Shown here piece after piece: positions 17,349 to 25,450 of a stretch of DNA of 64,000 bases; position 1 is the stretch's first letter, and each line of letters starts with the position of its first letter. Below the pieces are notes generated by a model. That model was not told where the DNA came from. It worked only from the letters and a program-made list of their open reading frames with translations, and did not search any database. The stretch comes from Conexibacter sp. CPCC 206217 (GTDB lineage: Bacteria; Actinomycetota; Thermoleophilia; Solirubrobacterales; Solirubrobacteraceae): contig NZ_JAUTDO010000005.1 of NCBI RefSeq assembly GCF_030646165.1, forward strand, positions 496,001 through 560,000, in the 5' to 3' direction. A program made the translations under genes and the position numbers.

Positions 17349-18419
17349 CTATGGCTCGGCCAGGCCCAGTCCGCCGAGCGAGCGGTCGCCGTCGCCCGTG
17401 CGGAGGGCCGGGACGAGCTCGCTCGTGACGAGGCCGGTCTGGTCGGTGAGCTCGTCGACGAGCTCGAACGCTCTGCGGATGCGTGCGGGGCGGTCGACGA
17501 CGATCGTGACGATCGGGACGCGGCGCCTGATCGACAGGACGGTGTCGCCGTGGGGTGCATGGTCGCCGTGGTAGCCCCAGATGCCCCGCGCCGCCGTCGC
17601 TCCGGTCAGTCCGGCCTCGCGCAGGCGCCGGACGAGCTGGACGTGCAGCGGTCCGTCGTCGTGGCGGGACTGCTCGCCGGCGTAGACCGTCAGCTTCTGC
17701 CAGACGTTGAGACCGCCGGCGTCCCTGCCGGCGACCTCCGGCAGGCCGGCGAGGCGGCGACCGTCGCGCTTGCAGACGCGGACGCGCTCGATCGCGAACA
17801 GCGGTCTGTCCAGCGTGGCGGCCAGCTCGGGCAGCGCGGCGGCGATCGTGGTACCGGAGCCGATCGCGACGACCATCAGCGGAACCTCGGCGTTGCGTGC
17901 GAAGAAGGCGGCGCGGCGGCGCAGGCCGTGCGTCGTGCCGTCGACGCCGAGCAGGACCGTCGCGCCGGCGACGCCGTGTCGTCGCAGCAGGTCGACGATC
18001 GTCACGAACGCCGGCCTCCCGGCGGCGCGCTCGCGGCGTCCGATCCAAATCGTCAGCTTGGTCTCGTCGTGCAGTCGCTCGGGCAGCCTGATCGGCTCGA
18101 TCGCGCCGGTCAGCAGGCGCGCGCGCTCCAGCGTCACGAGGCCGTGCTCGGTCATGCTCGCCAGCTCTGGCACGGCAGCCTCGATCCGGGGTCGGGTGTC
18201 GACGGCGATCGTGACGATCGGAAGGTCCTCGGAGAGCGTCAGCAGCCGCTGCGTGCGGAGGTGGTGCCTGAGGCCGAAGCCCTCGGTGCCGCGCAGCATG
18301 ATGCTGGTCTGGAACCGGTGGCGGGCGTAGAGGTCGATCAGCGCGTCGGCGAGGAACTCGCCGTCGATTCGCCGGCGCTCGCTGGTGTAGGTCGTGAGCT
18401 TGAGGCAGTCGACGTTCAC
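17349..18419 (-). CDS. Triple DUF190 (PII-like) protein of the fluoride operon
   Basis: A 356-residue protein with three tandem DUF190 units of about 105-115 residues. Each opens with KLT(T/I/V)(Y/W) (near residues 6, 124 and 243) and contains a (P/V)(I/L)(V/M)(T/V)I/V core strand and a PELA/FELV helix. DUF190 is a ferredoxin-like, PII-resembling fold usually found as a single domain beside crcB genes. The GTG start overlaps the crcB stop in a GTGA junction, so it is translated with the fluoride channel. It may sense a nucleotide or fluoride status for Fluc (inference). The three-domain form looks unusual. Confidence 0.85.
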   Translation of the reverse strand: MNVDCLKLTTYTSERRRIDGEFLADALIDLYARHRFQTSIMLRGTEGFGLRHHLRTQRLLTLSEDLPIVTIAVDTRPRIEAAVPELASMTEHGLVTLERARLLTGAIEPIRLPERLHDETKLTIWIGRRERAAGRPAFVTIVDLLRRHGVAGATVLLGVDGTTHGLRRRAAFFARNAEVPLMVVAIGSGTTIAAALPELAATLDRPLFAIERVRVCKRDGRRLAGLPEVAGRDAGGLNVWQKLTVYAGEQSRHDDGPLHVQLVRRLREAGLTGATAARGIWGYHGDHAPHGDTVLSIRRRVPIVTIVVDRPARIRRAFELVDELTDQTGLVTSELVPALRTGDGDRSLGGLGLAEP

Positions 18420-18781
18420 AGCAGACCTCCGATCGCGTTGCCGAGCTCCGCCGCGGCGAGCCCGACGGCGAGGCTGCCGAGCACGTTGGCCGCGGCCCAG
18501 CGCAGCTGGCCGTCCTCGGCGAGCAGGAACGTCTCCAACATCCACGTCGAGAAGGTCGTGTAGGAGCCGATCGTCGCGGTGCCGGCCAGGACGTACGCGT
18601 CACCGCCGACGGCGGCGCCGACCAACAGGCCGAGCACCAGCGCGCCGCCGACGTTGACGACGAAGGTGCCCCACGGCAGGCGCCCGGCGATCCGCGTGCT
18701 GACGAGCGAGTCGACCGCGAAGCGGGCGAGCGCGCCGAACGCGCCCAGCGCGCCGACCGCGCACCACACGGCGACGCTCAT
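18416..18781 (-). CDS. crcB: Fluoride channel subunit CrcB/Fluc, second copy
   Basis: A 121-residue four-helix protein. It has the Fluc signatures GALARF near 15-20, [15 protein letters not shown] (Asn lining the pore) and GSYTTFSTW, the TTFST phenylalanine-box and Na+ site. It exports fluoride as a dual-topology dimer. It overlaps the first crcB by four bases and the DUF190 gene by four, so two different subunits are made together, as in heterodimeric Fluc systems. Confidence 0.93.
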   Translation of the reverse strand: MSVAVWCAVGALGAFGALARFAVDSLVSTRIAGRLPWGTFVVNVGGALVLGLLVGAAVGGDAYVLAGTATIGSYTTFSTWMLETFLLAEDGQLRWAAANVLGSLAVGLAAAELGNAIGGLL

Positions 18782-19239
18782 GCCAGCGCCCGCACGCGCC
18801 GCACCAGCTTCGCGGAGGCCGACATCGCCACCAGCCCGGCGACGACGCTCGCCGATGCGTAGGCGGCGGCCAGCCCGAGCGCGCCGGCGTCGAGCATCCG
18901 CATGAGCTCGACCTGCATCGTCGAGAAGGTCGTCAGCCCGCCGCAGAACCCGGTGCCCAGCAGCGGCCGGCGGTAGGTCGACAGCGGCAGCCGCTCCTGC
19001 AGCCGGACCACGAGATAGCCCAGCAGGAACGCGCCGACGACGTTGACCGCGAACGTCGCCCAGGGCCACTCCGACGGCGAGTGCGGCACGAGCTCGGCCA
19101 GCGCGGTGCGGGCGAGCGTGCCGACGAGCCCGCCGGCCGCGATCGCCGCCAGCTGGCGGCGATCAAGACGCTGCATCGAGCGCGCGGCGACGGACCGATC
19201 GCGGTCCGACAGGCGTCGCGACCGTCTCGTCGTGGTCAC
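18778..19239 (-). CDS. crcB: Fluoride channel subunit CrcB/Fluc, first copy
   Basis: A 153-residue Fluc subunit with an extra charged N-terminal extension of about 30 residues, then [25 protein letters not shown] and [12 protein letters not shown]. Fluoride ions pass through the channel made with the partner subunit. It is the first gene of the fluoride operon and lies about 93 bases downstream of a fluoride riboswitch on the same strand. Confidence 0.93.
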   Translation of the reverse strand: MTTTRRSRRLSDRDRSVAARSMQRLDRRQLAAIAAGGLVGTLARTALAELVPHSPSEWPWATFAVNVVGAFLLGYLVVRLQERLPLSTYRRPLLGTGFCGGLTTFSTMQVELMRMLDAGALGLAAAYASASVVAGLVAMSASAKLVRRVRALA

Positions 19240-19332
19240 CGCGCCCCTCCGCTCGACAGGCCGGCGGCCGGCGATTCGGTGCGGCGATGAGCGATCGACT
19301 GCATGCAGGCCTCCACGACGTCGGGTGACGGG

Positions 19333-19387
19333 TCGTAGAAGCCATCAGCGGCCCGGAGCCGCGGTTATCGAGCGGGCCTCATCGCTC
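19333..19387 (-). promoter_or_regulatory. Fluoride riboswitch (crcB motif)
   Basis: Read on the minus strand from 19387, the sequence runs GAGCGATGAGGCCCGCTC, then ATAACCGCGG, then CCGCTGATGGCTTCTACGA. It has the GAGC/GCTC P1 stem enclosing GATGAGG, the AACCGC pseudoknot strand, the second stem, and the conserved CTGATGGCxTCTAC end. By eye it aligns closely with the structurally known Thermotoga fluoride aptamer. It lies upstream of the crcB-crcB-DUF190 operon. Fluoride binding would switch expression on. Confidence 0.9.
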
Positions 19388-19549
19388 TGCGACGCTCACG
19401 CGCCACCGCATCGAAGCATCGCACAAGCGCCCGCGCGCCGTCCAGCCTCGTGCGCGTCGGCCGCAGTCGGGCCGACGCGATGCTCGACACGGGACTGCGT
19501 TCTGCACCGACCGCCCGTGTCGCCAGGCGGCGACCGCATCGTCGGCGGG

Positions 19550-20197
19550 CTAGCGGGTGGTCGCCGCGACCGCGGCGACCGCCGGGCCGATGAGGGCCAT
19601 CAGCTCGTCGCGGGTCGTGCCCGCTCCGGCTTGGACGGCGAGGCCCTGCGCGAGGGTCGCGAAGTACCGCGCCAACGTCGTCGGGTCGGCGCCGGCGGGA
19701 AGCAGGCCGGCGGCGCGGAGCTGCGCGAAGCGCGTCTCGAGCGCCGCTTGGGTGGCGCGGCGCTGGGCGGCGAGCAGGTCGGTGACGTCGTGGTCGCCGT
19801 GGCGACAGGCGAGCGCCCCCTGGATGGTGAGGCAGCCGGCGGGGTGGTCTGGCTGGGTGGCGCCTTCGATGACGCCGGTCAGGAAGGCGCGGACGACGGT
19901 CTCGAGGTCGGGATGCGCGAGTGCGCTCTCGACGATGTGGCGGTAGGTCTCTGCGTAGCGCTGCGCGGCGCGTTCGAAGAGCTGCTGTTTGCTCCCGAAT
20001 GCGGCGTAGAGGCTGGGCGGGTTGATGCCCATCGCGTCCGTGAGGTCGGCGACGGTGGTGGCGGCGTAGCCCTGTCGCCAGAACAGTTCGACGGCTTGGT
20101 CGAGCGCTGCCTCGCTGTCGAAGGAGCGCGGCCGGCCGCGGCCGCGGCGCTCGGCGCCGGGCTGGAGGCCGGGCGCTGTGTCGGCGAACTCGGACAT
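19550..20197 (-). CDS. TetR/AcrR-family regulator
   Basis: A 215-residue repressor. An N-terminal HTH (about 28-65: ATTVADLTDAMGINPPSLYAAF, then GSKQQLF) is followed by a helical ligand domain. The start chosen is the methionine in MSEFADTAP. An in-frame methionine 30 codons earlier would run through the operator-like repeats and is less likely. It diverges from two SDR genes, with three similar palindromes between them. Confidence 0.88.
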   Translation of the reverse strand: MSEFADTAPGLQPGAERRGRGRPRSFDSEAALDQAVELFWRQGYAATTVADLTDAMGINPPSLYAAFGSKQQLFERAAQRYAETYRHIVESALAHPDLETVVRAFLTGVIEGATQPDHPAGCLTIQGALACRHGDHDVTDLLAAQRRATQAALETRFAQLRAAGLLPAGADPTTLARYFATLAQGLAVQAGAGTTRDELMALIGPAVAAVAATTR

Positions 20198-20215
20198 CGG
20201 ATCCCTGCCCTGAGA

Positions 20216-20303
20216 GTAGCGCGCGCTACAGAATCGCGGCTCTGCGCCGCGGAAATATGTAGCGCTTGCTAAGTTTCGCTCTCGCACTCTGTAGTGCGCG
20301 CTA
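20216..20303. promoter_or_regulatory. Three operator-like palindromes in the TetR/SDR intergenic region
   Basis: GTAGCGCGCGCTAC (20216-20229) is a perfect palindrome. TAGCGCTTGCTA (20260-20271) and TAGTGCGCGCTA (20292-20303) are near copies. Centres are 43 and 32 bases apart. They cover the region between the divergent starts and are the obvious binding sites of the adjacent TetR regulator. Confidence 0.75.
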
Positions 20304-20328
20304 TGAAAATCTCTGAAAGGCGTGAGGC

Positions 20329-21075
20329 ATGAGGCTCGACGGCAAGGTCGCGGTCATCACCGGCGGCAGCAGCGGCATCGGGCTGGCGACGGCCAAGCAG
20401 TTCGTGCAGCAAGGCGCGTACGTCTTCATCACCGGCCGCCGCGAGGGCGAGTTGGAGAGGGCGAGGGCCGAGATCGGTGACAACGTCACCGCGGTGCAGG
20501 GAGACCTGGCGAGCCTGGACGACCTCGACCGGCTCTACTCCGTCGTGCGGGAGGTCAAGGGCGGGCTGGACATCATCGTCTCGAGCGCGGGCTTCGTGCA
20601 GCCGATTCCGTTCGAGCAGGTCGACCCGGAGCACTTCGACCAGACGTTCGCGGTGAACGCCCGCGGCACGTACTTCCTCGTCCAGAAGGCGCTGCCGCTC
20701 CTGCGGGACGGCGGCTCGGTCGTGCTCATCTCGTCCACCGCGCACCTGATCGGAGTTCCGGTCTACACGACCTACTCGGCCAGCAAGGCCGCGATGCGCT
20801 CCTACGCGCGCACCATCTCCGCGAGCCTCATCGAGCGCAGGATCCGCGTCAACACCGTCAGCCCCGGGCCCGTCGAGACGCCGATCATCGACGTGCAGTT
20901 CCCCGACCGGGAGACCGCGGACCACGTGCGCGTCGACATGGCCGCCAGGGTCCCGATGGGCCGCCTCGGACGCCCCGAAGAGCTCGCCAGCGCGGTGGTC
21001 TTCCTCGCGTCCGACGAGGCGAGCTACATCACCGGCGCCGACCTGCCGGTCGACGGCGGCCAGAGCCAGCTCTAG
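20329..21075 (+). CDS. SDR-family oxidoreductase
   Basis: A 248-residue classical short-chain dehydrogenase: TGGSSGIG (11-18) for NAD(P), catalytic Ser135/136, Tyr149 and Lys153 (YSASK), PGPVETP after the active site, and the C-terminal VDGG. The usual NNAG is SSAG here. GGCGTGAGG precedes the ATG. It is under the control region with three TetR-type palindromes. Substrate unknown; quinone or aldehyde reduction in response to an inducer is typical for this arrangement. Confidence 0.9.
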   Translation: MRLDGKVAVITGGSSGIGLATAKQFVQQGAYVFITGRREGELERARAEIGDNVTAVQGDLASLDDLDRLYSVVREVKGGLDIIVSSAGFVQPIPFEQVDPEHFDQTFAVNARGTYFLVQKALPLLRDGGSVVLISSTAHLIGVPVYTTYSASKAAMRSYARTISASLIERRIRVNTVSPGPVETPIIDVQFPDRETADHVRVDMAARVPMGRLGRPEELASAVVFLASDEASYITGADLPVDGGQSQL

Positions 21076-21118
21076 GCAGACATATGTCCATGCATCGAAC
21101 CATGCGAGGGAGCGACAC

Positions 21119-21856
21119 GTGACACGCCCGACCGAAGATCTCTCAGGCAAGGCCGCGCTCGTCACCGGGGCGACGTCCGGTATCGGAGCGGCGGCCGCGA
21201 TCGCCCTGGCGGCGGCGGGGGCGGACGTGATCGTCGTGGGCCGTGATCGCCGGCGCGGGGACGAGGTGCTCGATCGGATCGCTGCGACTGGTGGCACGGC
21301 GCGGTTCATCGCTGCCGACCTGGCCGATCTGGGCAGCCTTCAAGGCCTCGTCGACGCCGCGGGCGACGTGGACGTGCTCGTCAACAACGCGGGGCTGTCG
21401 ATCTGGGGCGCCACGGGGGAGTTCGCGATCGACGACCTGGACGCGTTGCTGGCGCTCAACGTCCGGGCTCCGTTCTTCCTGGTGCGCGCGTTCGCCGGCG
21501 CGATGGCGCAGAAGGGCGAGGGGAGCATCGTCAACGTCAGCAGCATGGCGGCCAGCGTCGGACTGGTGGGCGCCGCTGCCTACGGAGCCACCAAGGCGGC
21601 GCTCGACGCGCTCACGCGCTCGTGGGCGACCGAGTACGCGCCGTCGGGCGTCCGCATCAACAGCGTGGCACCCGGCCCGACCTACTCGAACGCGGGTCCG
21701 CGCGAGGTGTTCGACGCGATCGGTGCGACGGTGCCGCTCAACCGGGTCGCGGAGCCGGCGGAGATCGCCGAGATCATCGTCTTCCTGGCCTCCGCGCGTG
21801 CCAGCTACGCCACGGGCGGGACGTTTGCCGTCGACGGCGGGCGAACCGCGGCGTGA
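21119..21856 (+). CDS. SDR-family oxidoreductase
   Basis: A 245-residue short-chain dehydrogenase: TGATSGIG (16-23), NNAG (89-92), catalytic Ser, Tyr155 and Lys159 (YGATK), and the C-terminal VDGG. The GTG start follows a GAGGGAG site. It lies 43 bases after the first SDR and is probably co-transcribed from the TetR-controlled promoter. Substrate unknown. Confidence 0.9.
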   Translation: MTRPTEDLSGKAALVTGATSGIGAAAAIALAAAGADVIVVGRDRRRGDEVLDRIAATGGTARFIAADLADLGSLQGLVDAAGDVDVLVNNAGLSIWGATGEFAIDDLDALLALNVRAPFFLVRAFAGAMAQKGEGSIVNVSSMAASVGLVGAAAYGATKAALDALTRSWATEYAPSGVRINSVAPGPTYSNAGPREVFDAIGATVPLNRVAEPAEIAEIIVFLASARASYATGGTFAVDGGRTAA

Positions 21857-21921
21857 GCCAGCCGTCCGCGTTCGCATCCGGGGTGGTCGTGCGGCCGGCC
21901 GCGGCCGGCGTGCGGACGCGG

Positions 21922-23469
21922 TCACGGTGTCCGCTCCTGGCGCTGGAGGAGCGTGGCGCTGTCGGGTTCGTAGGCGATCGTCTCGGCCAGGGCCGGATCG
22001 TCGTGCAGCGCCCGGACCTCCCGCTCCAAGGTGCCGTCGTCGGTGCCGGGCGTGCTGTGGCGCGGGATGACGGTGAGGGCGACGACGACCGTGACCGCGA
22101 CGAGCGCGGCGAGCACCGCGAAGGCGCGGGCGTAGCCGCTGGTGAGCGCGACGCCGATCGGCGAGTCGTCGAGCGCGCGCGTGCGGGCGCTGGCGATGCT
22201 GACCATCGCGGCAAGGCCGACCGCGCCGCCGATCTGCTGGGTGGTGTTGAGGATGCCGGCGGCGAGGCCGGAGTTCTCGGCGCCGACAGAGCTGGTGCCG
22301 GCCAGCGTGATCGGTGAGTAGGCCATGCTGATGCCGAGCATCGTCAGCGCCGCGGGGACGCCGACGTGCAGCGCGTAGGAGTCGTCGGCGCTCAGGCGCG
22401 AGAGGGCGACCAGGCCGACCACCGAGACGAGCGGGCCGACGATGAGCAGCGTGCGCACGCCGACGCGACCGACCAGCCGCGCGGAGATCTGCGAGCCGGT
22501 GATCCAGGCCAGCGGCATCGGCAGGAAGGCCAGGCCGGTCTCCAGCGGGCTGTAGCCGTGCACGTCCTGGAGGTATTGCGAGAGGTAGAACATCGTGGTG
22601 TAGACCGCGGGCGAGACGAGGACCATCGCGACGTTCGCGCCGGTCAGGCTGCGCGAGCGCAGGAGGCCCAGCGGCATGAGCGGCGCCCGGTGGCGACTCT
22701 CCGTGGCGACGAACAGCGCCAGCAGGACGACGCCGGCGATCAGCGAACCGGTGACGCGGACCGAGCCCCAGTCGTGATCGCTGGTCGAGACGACGCCGAA
22801 GGCGATCGCCGTCACGCCGAGGGTGACGGTGACCGCGCCGGCCCAGTCGACCGCGGTGCGCTCGCGCGCCTTGTCGCCGGCGGGCACGAAGACCCGGGCG
22901 AGGACGATCAGCGCCACGCCGATCGGGACGTTGACGAAGAAGATCCAACGCCACGACAGCAGGTCGGTGAGCACGCCGCCGAGGAGCACGCCGGTGGCGC
23001 CGCCGGCGCCGGAGACCGACGCCCAGATCCCGAGCGCGCGGATCCGCTCCGCCTGCTCGGTGTAGGTCGTCATGAGGATGCTCATGATCGCCGGCACCAT
23101 CGCGGCGGCCCCGAGCCCCTGAATCGCGCGGGCGCCAATCAGCTCGCCGCTGCCTTGGGACAAGCCGCCGAGCAGCGACATGAGGCTGAAGAGGCCGAGG
23201 CCGACGAGGTACATGCGGCGCCGTCCCCAGAGGTCGGCGATGCGGCCGCCGAGCATCAGGAAGCCCGCGAAGGCCAAGACGTAGGCGTTGACGACCCACG
23301 TCAGCGAGGCGTTGGACAGGCCGAGGTCGTGCTGGATGTCGGGGAGGGCGACGTTCACGATCGTCGTGTCGACGATGACCATGAACTGCGCCGCGCACAT
23401 GAGGGCGAGGATCACGCCGTGGTGCGTGCGAGCGGGTGCGGGCGTTCGATTCCGTGGGAGCGGAGGCAT
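21922..23469 (-). CDS. MFS multidrug exporter, DHA2 (14-TMS) type
   Basis: A 515-residue drug:H+ antiporter. It has the family motifs DTTIVNVALPDI near residue 33 (motif D1), GGRIADLWGRRRMYLVG near 75 (motif A) and GASVSGAGGATGVLLGG near 150 (motif C, antiporter). About 14 membrane helices span residues 15-480, with a charged C-terminal tail. It is divergently arranged with an ArsR-type regulator; a 20-bp inverted repeat lies between them. Confidence 0.92.
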   Translation of the reverse strand: MPPLPRNRTPAPARTHHGVILALMCAAQFMVIVDTTIVNVALPDIQHDLGLSNASLTWVVNAYVLAFAGFLMLGGRIADLWGRRRMYLVGLGLFSLMSLLGGLSQGSGELIGARAIQGLGAAAMVPAIMSILMTTYTEQAERIRALGIWASVSGAGGATGVLLGGVLTDLLSWRWIFFVNVPIGVALIVLARVFVPAGDKARERTAVDWAGAVTVTLGVTAIAFGVVSTSDHDWGSVRVTGSLIAGVVLLALFVATESRHRAPLMPLGLLRSRSLTGANVAMVLVSPAVYTTMFYLSQYLQDVHGYSPLETGLAFLPMPLAWITGSQISARLVGRVGVRTLLIVGPLVSVVGLVALSRLSADDSYALHVGVPAALTMLGISMAYSPITLAGTSSVGAENSGLAAGILNTTQQIGGAVGLAAMVSIASARTRALDDSPIGVALTSGYARAFAVLAALVAVTVVVALTVIPRHSTPGTDDGTLEREVRALHDDPALAETIAYEPDSATLLQRQERTP

Positions 23470-23520
23470 CGTGGCCTTTCTGCGGGCGGACCAGCCGTCA
23501 GCGGCCGCCCTCGATCAAAT

Positions 23521-23540
23521 AGACACTTAGACAAGTATCT
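23521..23540. promoter_or_regulatory. Operator-like inverted repeat between exporter and ArsR gene
   Basis: AGACACTT, four bases, AAGTATCT: eight-base arms with one mismatch, in an AT-rich patch. It is 51 bases upstream of the exporter start and 138 bases before the ArsR gene. A second AAGTCTCT element lies near 23590. Probably the binding site of the ArsR-like protein. Confidence 0.55.
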
Positions 23541-23678
23541 CATTAACGGCGAGCCGTCAAGACCGCGCGCAGTCGCTTCGACTGCTGTATAAGTCTCTAA
23601 CCATGGGGACGACGGCTTCTCGGTCTGCAGCGCGGCGCGGTCCGGCATCGCAGCGATGTCGGCAGGGCGGTCGGTGAG

Positions 23679-23975
23679 ATGGCGAAGCGCGCCACGGCGG
23701 TGGAGCTCTCCGATCGGCAGTTCGCGCAGATCGGCCGCGCTCTGGCCGAGCCGCGGCGGTTCACGATGCTCGAGCAGATCGGCGGGTCGACGGAGCCGTT
23801 CCCGTGCAGCGTGCTCAACGGCCTTCACGACGTCAGCGGCGCAACGCTCTCGCACCACCTCAAGGAGCTGGAGGCCGCCGGGCTGATCGACATGATCCGC
23901 GACGGCAAGTTCAAGAGCATGATCCTGCGCCGCGACGTCCTGCGGGCGTACCTGGACCGGCTGGGCAGCATCTAG
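23679..23975 (+). CDS. ArsR-family winged-helix regulator
   Basis: A 98-residue DNA-binding protein: [18 protein letters not shown] (16-33), then a recognition helix with [18 protein letters not shown] (52-70) and a wing [14 protein letters not shown]. No metal-binding ELCVC motif is present; one Cys is at residue 43. It likely represses the divergent MFS exporter and itself. Confidence 0.88.
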   Translation: MAKRATAVELSDRQFAQIGRALAEPRRFTMLEQIGGSTEPFPCSVLNGLHDVSGATLSHHLKELEAAGLIDMIRDGKFKSMILRRDVLRAYLDRLGSI

Positions 23976-24105
23976 CGCCGTTGACCGCGGGCCGTCGCGG
24001 GCGGCGTCGACGCGCTGGGCGCTCGGTCGCCGTTGCGGTGCACCATTGCACCCTTCGCGTGTCAATAGCGCGGACGCGTCTGTACCTGAGAGCCGTCCCC
24101 ATTTC

Positions 24106-24122
24106 TCGACCAATACGGTCGA
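24106..24122. promoter_or_regulatory. Operator-like palindrome upstream of the organosulfur operon
   Basis: TCGACC, AATAC, GGTCGA forms a 6-bp inverted repeat about 114 bases before the operon's first ATG, followed by an AT-richer stretch (TTTGTTGTAAC) that could be a promoter. No regulator gene is adjacent in the operon itself, so the protein that would bind is unknown. Confidence 0.45.
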
Positions 24123-24235
24123 CTTTGTTGTAACGTCGTGAATTCGCAGGGCATGTCGTCTGACCGACACGCGACGCCCTCGCCGCGACATCGCGTCGCA
24201 GCACGTTCAGGCCACGACAGAGAAGGAAGCTGCCC

Positions 24236-24301
24236 ATGTCCGCTCCGACGGTCCCGCATCTCCGCGCGCCGAGCCGCGCTCGCACCGCTTCGTCCTCGTG
24301 A
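24236..24301 (+). CDS. 21-residue leader ORF coupled to the SfnG-like gene
   Basis: An ATG preceded by a strong AGAAGGAAG ribosome site opens a 21-codon frame (MSAPTVPHLRAPSRARTASSS) whose TGA overlaps the GTG start of the monooxygenase (GTGA). The monooxygenase GTG has no good site of its own, so translation is probably coupled through this leader. The peptide has no Cys or Met run, so it is not an obvious attenuator. Its role as a protein is doubtful; its role in coupling is likely. Confidence 0.5.
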   Translation: MSAPTVPHLRAPSRARTASSS

Positions 24302-25383
24302 CGCTCGTCAGCGACGACACGGCCGGGCGCGACGTCGGCCCGCGCATCGGCGTCTGGGCGCTGGAGGAGGGTGCGTTCGGGTCCCCGCATCACCCGGACG
24401 ATCCGCACGACGCGAGCTGGGAGCGCATCAAGGGGCAGGTGCTGCTGGCGGAGGAGCTGGGGTTCGACTCGACGCTGATCGCCCAGCTCTTCATCAGCCC
24501 GTGGGGCGAGGAGTACGACCAGGGCGAGGCATGGTCGCTGGCAGCTGCGCTGGCAGCGCTGACCGAGCGGATCGAGATCATCGCGGCGATCAAGCCGTAC
24601 GCATATCCGCCCGCGATCGCGGCGAAGATGGCGCTGCAGATCGAGGAGATCAGCAAGGGCCGCTTCGCGATCAACTTCGTCAACGGCTGGTTCGTGCTGG
24701 AGGCCAGACGACTCGGCCTGCAGTTCTACGAGCACGACGAGCGCTACGACTACGGGCGCGAGTGGATCACGATCGTGCGCGAGCTGCTCGCCGGCCGCCC
24801 GTCCACGTTCGACGGCCGTTGGTTCAGAACCGACGGATACGTGCCGCGACCGGCGTCGAGATGGCGCGAGCGCCCGCGCATCTATGCCGGTGGCGAGTCG
24901 CCGCCGGCGCGCGCGCTGGTCGCCGACACCGTTGACACCTGGTTCATGAACGGCCAGCCGATCGAGCGTGTCGCGCAATTGATCGAGGACGTCCGTGCGC
25001 GTCCGCGCGTCGGCCCGCCGGTGACCTTCGGCCTGTCCGCCTTCGTGATCGCGCGCGAGACGGACGAGGAGGCCGACGAGGCGCACCGGGAGGCGTGGGA
25101 GATCGGCAAGAGCGACGCGGCCGAGCAGGCGTGGCTGGCCGCCCAGGTCGACCCGAGAGTGCAGATGTTCCAGACCTACGCCAGATATCCGCACATCGGG
25201 AGCAACGGCGGCACGGCCGCGGGCCTGGTCGGCAGTTACGACACCGTCGCCGAGCGGATCCGCGCCTTTCACGAGCTTGGGATCGAGCTGTTCATGCTCC
25301 AGTTCCAGCCGTTCGAGGACGAGATGCGCCGCTTCGCCGAGCACGTCATGCCGCGCGTGCGCGCGACGTCCGTCTCCGCCTGA
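24298..25383 (+). CDS. SfnG-like FMNH2-dependent sulfone monooxygenase
   Basis: A 361-residue luciferase-fold monooxygenase closest by eye to dimethylsulfone monooxygenase SfnG and the related SsuD/RutA group. It shows AEELGFDSTLIAQLFISPWG near 49-68, AAIKPYAYPPAIAAKMALQIEEISKGRFAINFVNGW near 100-135, EHDERYDYG near 146-154, DTWFMNGQP, and a C-terminal GIELFMLQFQPFEDEMRRF. SfnG splits a C-S bond of a sulfone to give a sulfinate. The next gene encodes a desulfinase-like protein and the operon ends with an FMN reductase, which fits a two-component oxygenase. The substrate is inferred, not shown. Confidence 0.85.
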   Translation: MTLVSDDTAGRDVGPRIGVWALEEGAFGSPHHPDDPHDASWERIKGQVLLAEELGFDSTLIAQLFISPWGEEYDQGEAWSLAAALAALTERIEIIAAIKPYAYPPAIAAKMALQIEEISKGRFAINFVNGWFVLEARRLGLQFYEHDERYDYGREWITIVRELLAGRPSTFDGRWFRTDGYVPRPASRWRERPRIYAGGESPPARALVADTVDTWFMNGQPIERVAQLIEDVRARPRVGPPVTFGLSAFVIARETDEEADEAHREAWEIGKSDAAEQAWLAAQVDPRVQMFQTYARYPHIGSNGGTAAGLVGSYDTVAERIRAFHELGIELFMLQFQPFEDEMRRFAEHVMPRVRATSVSA

Positions 25384-25450
25384 GCGCCCGCGGCAACCGA
25401 CGCCACGGCTTCAAGCGACTCACCGCTTCTGTCACGAGGAAGGACCAGAC

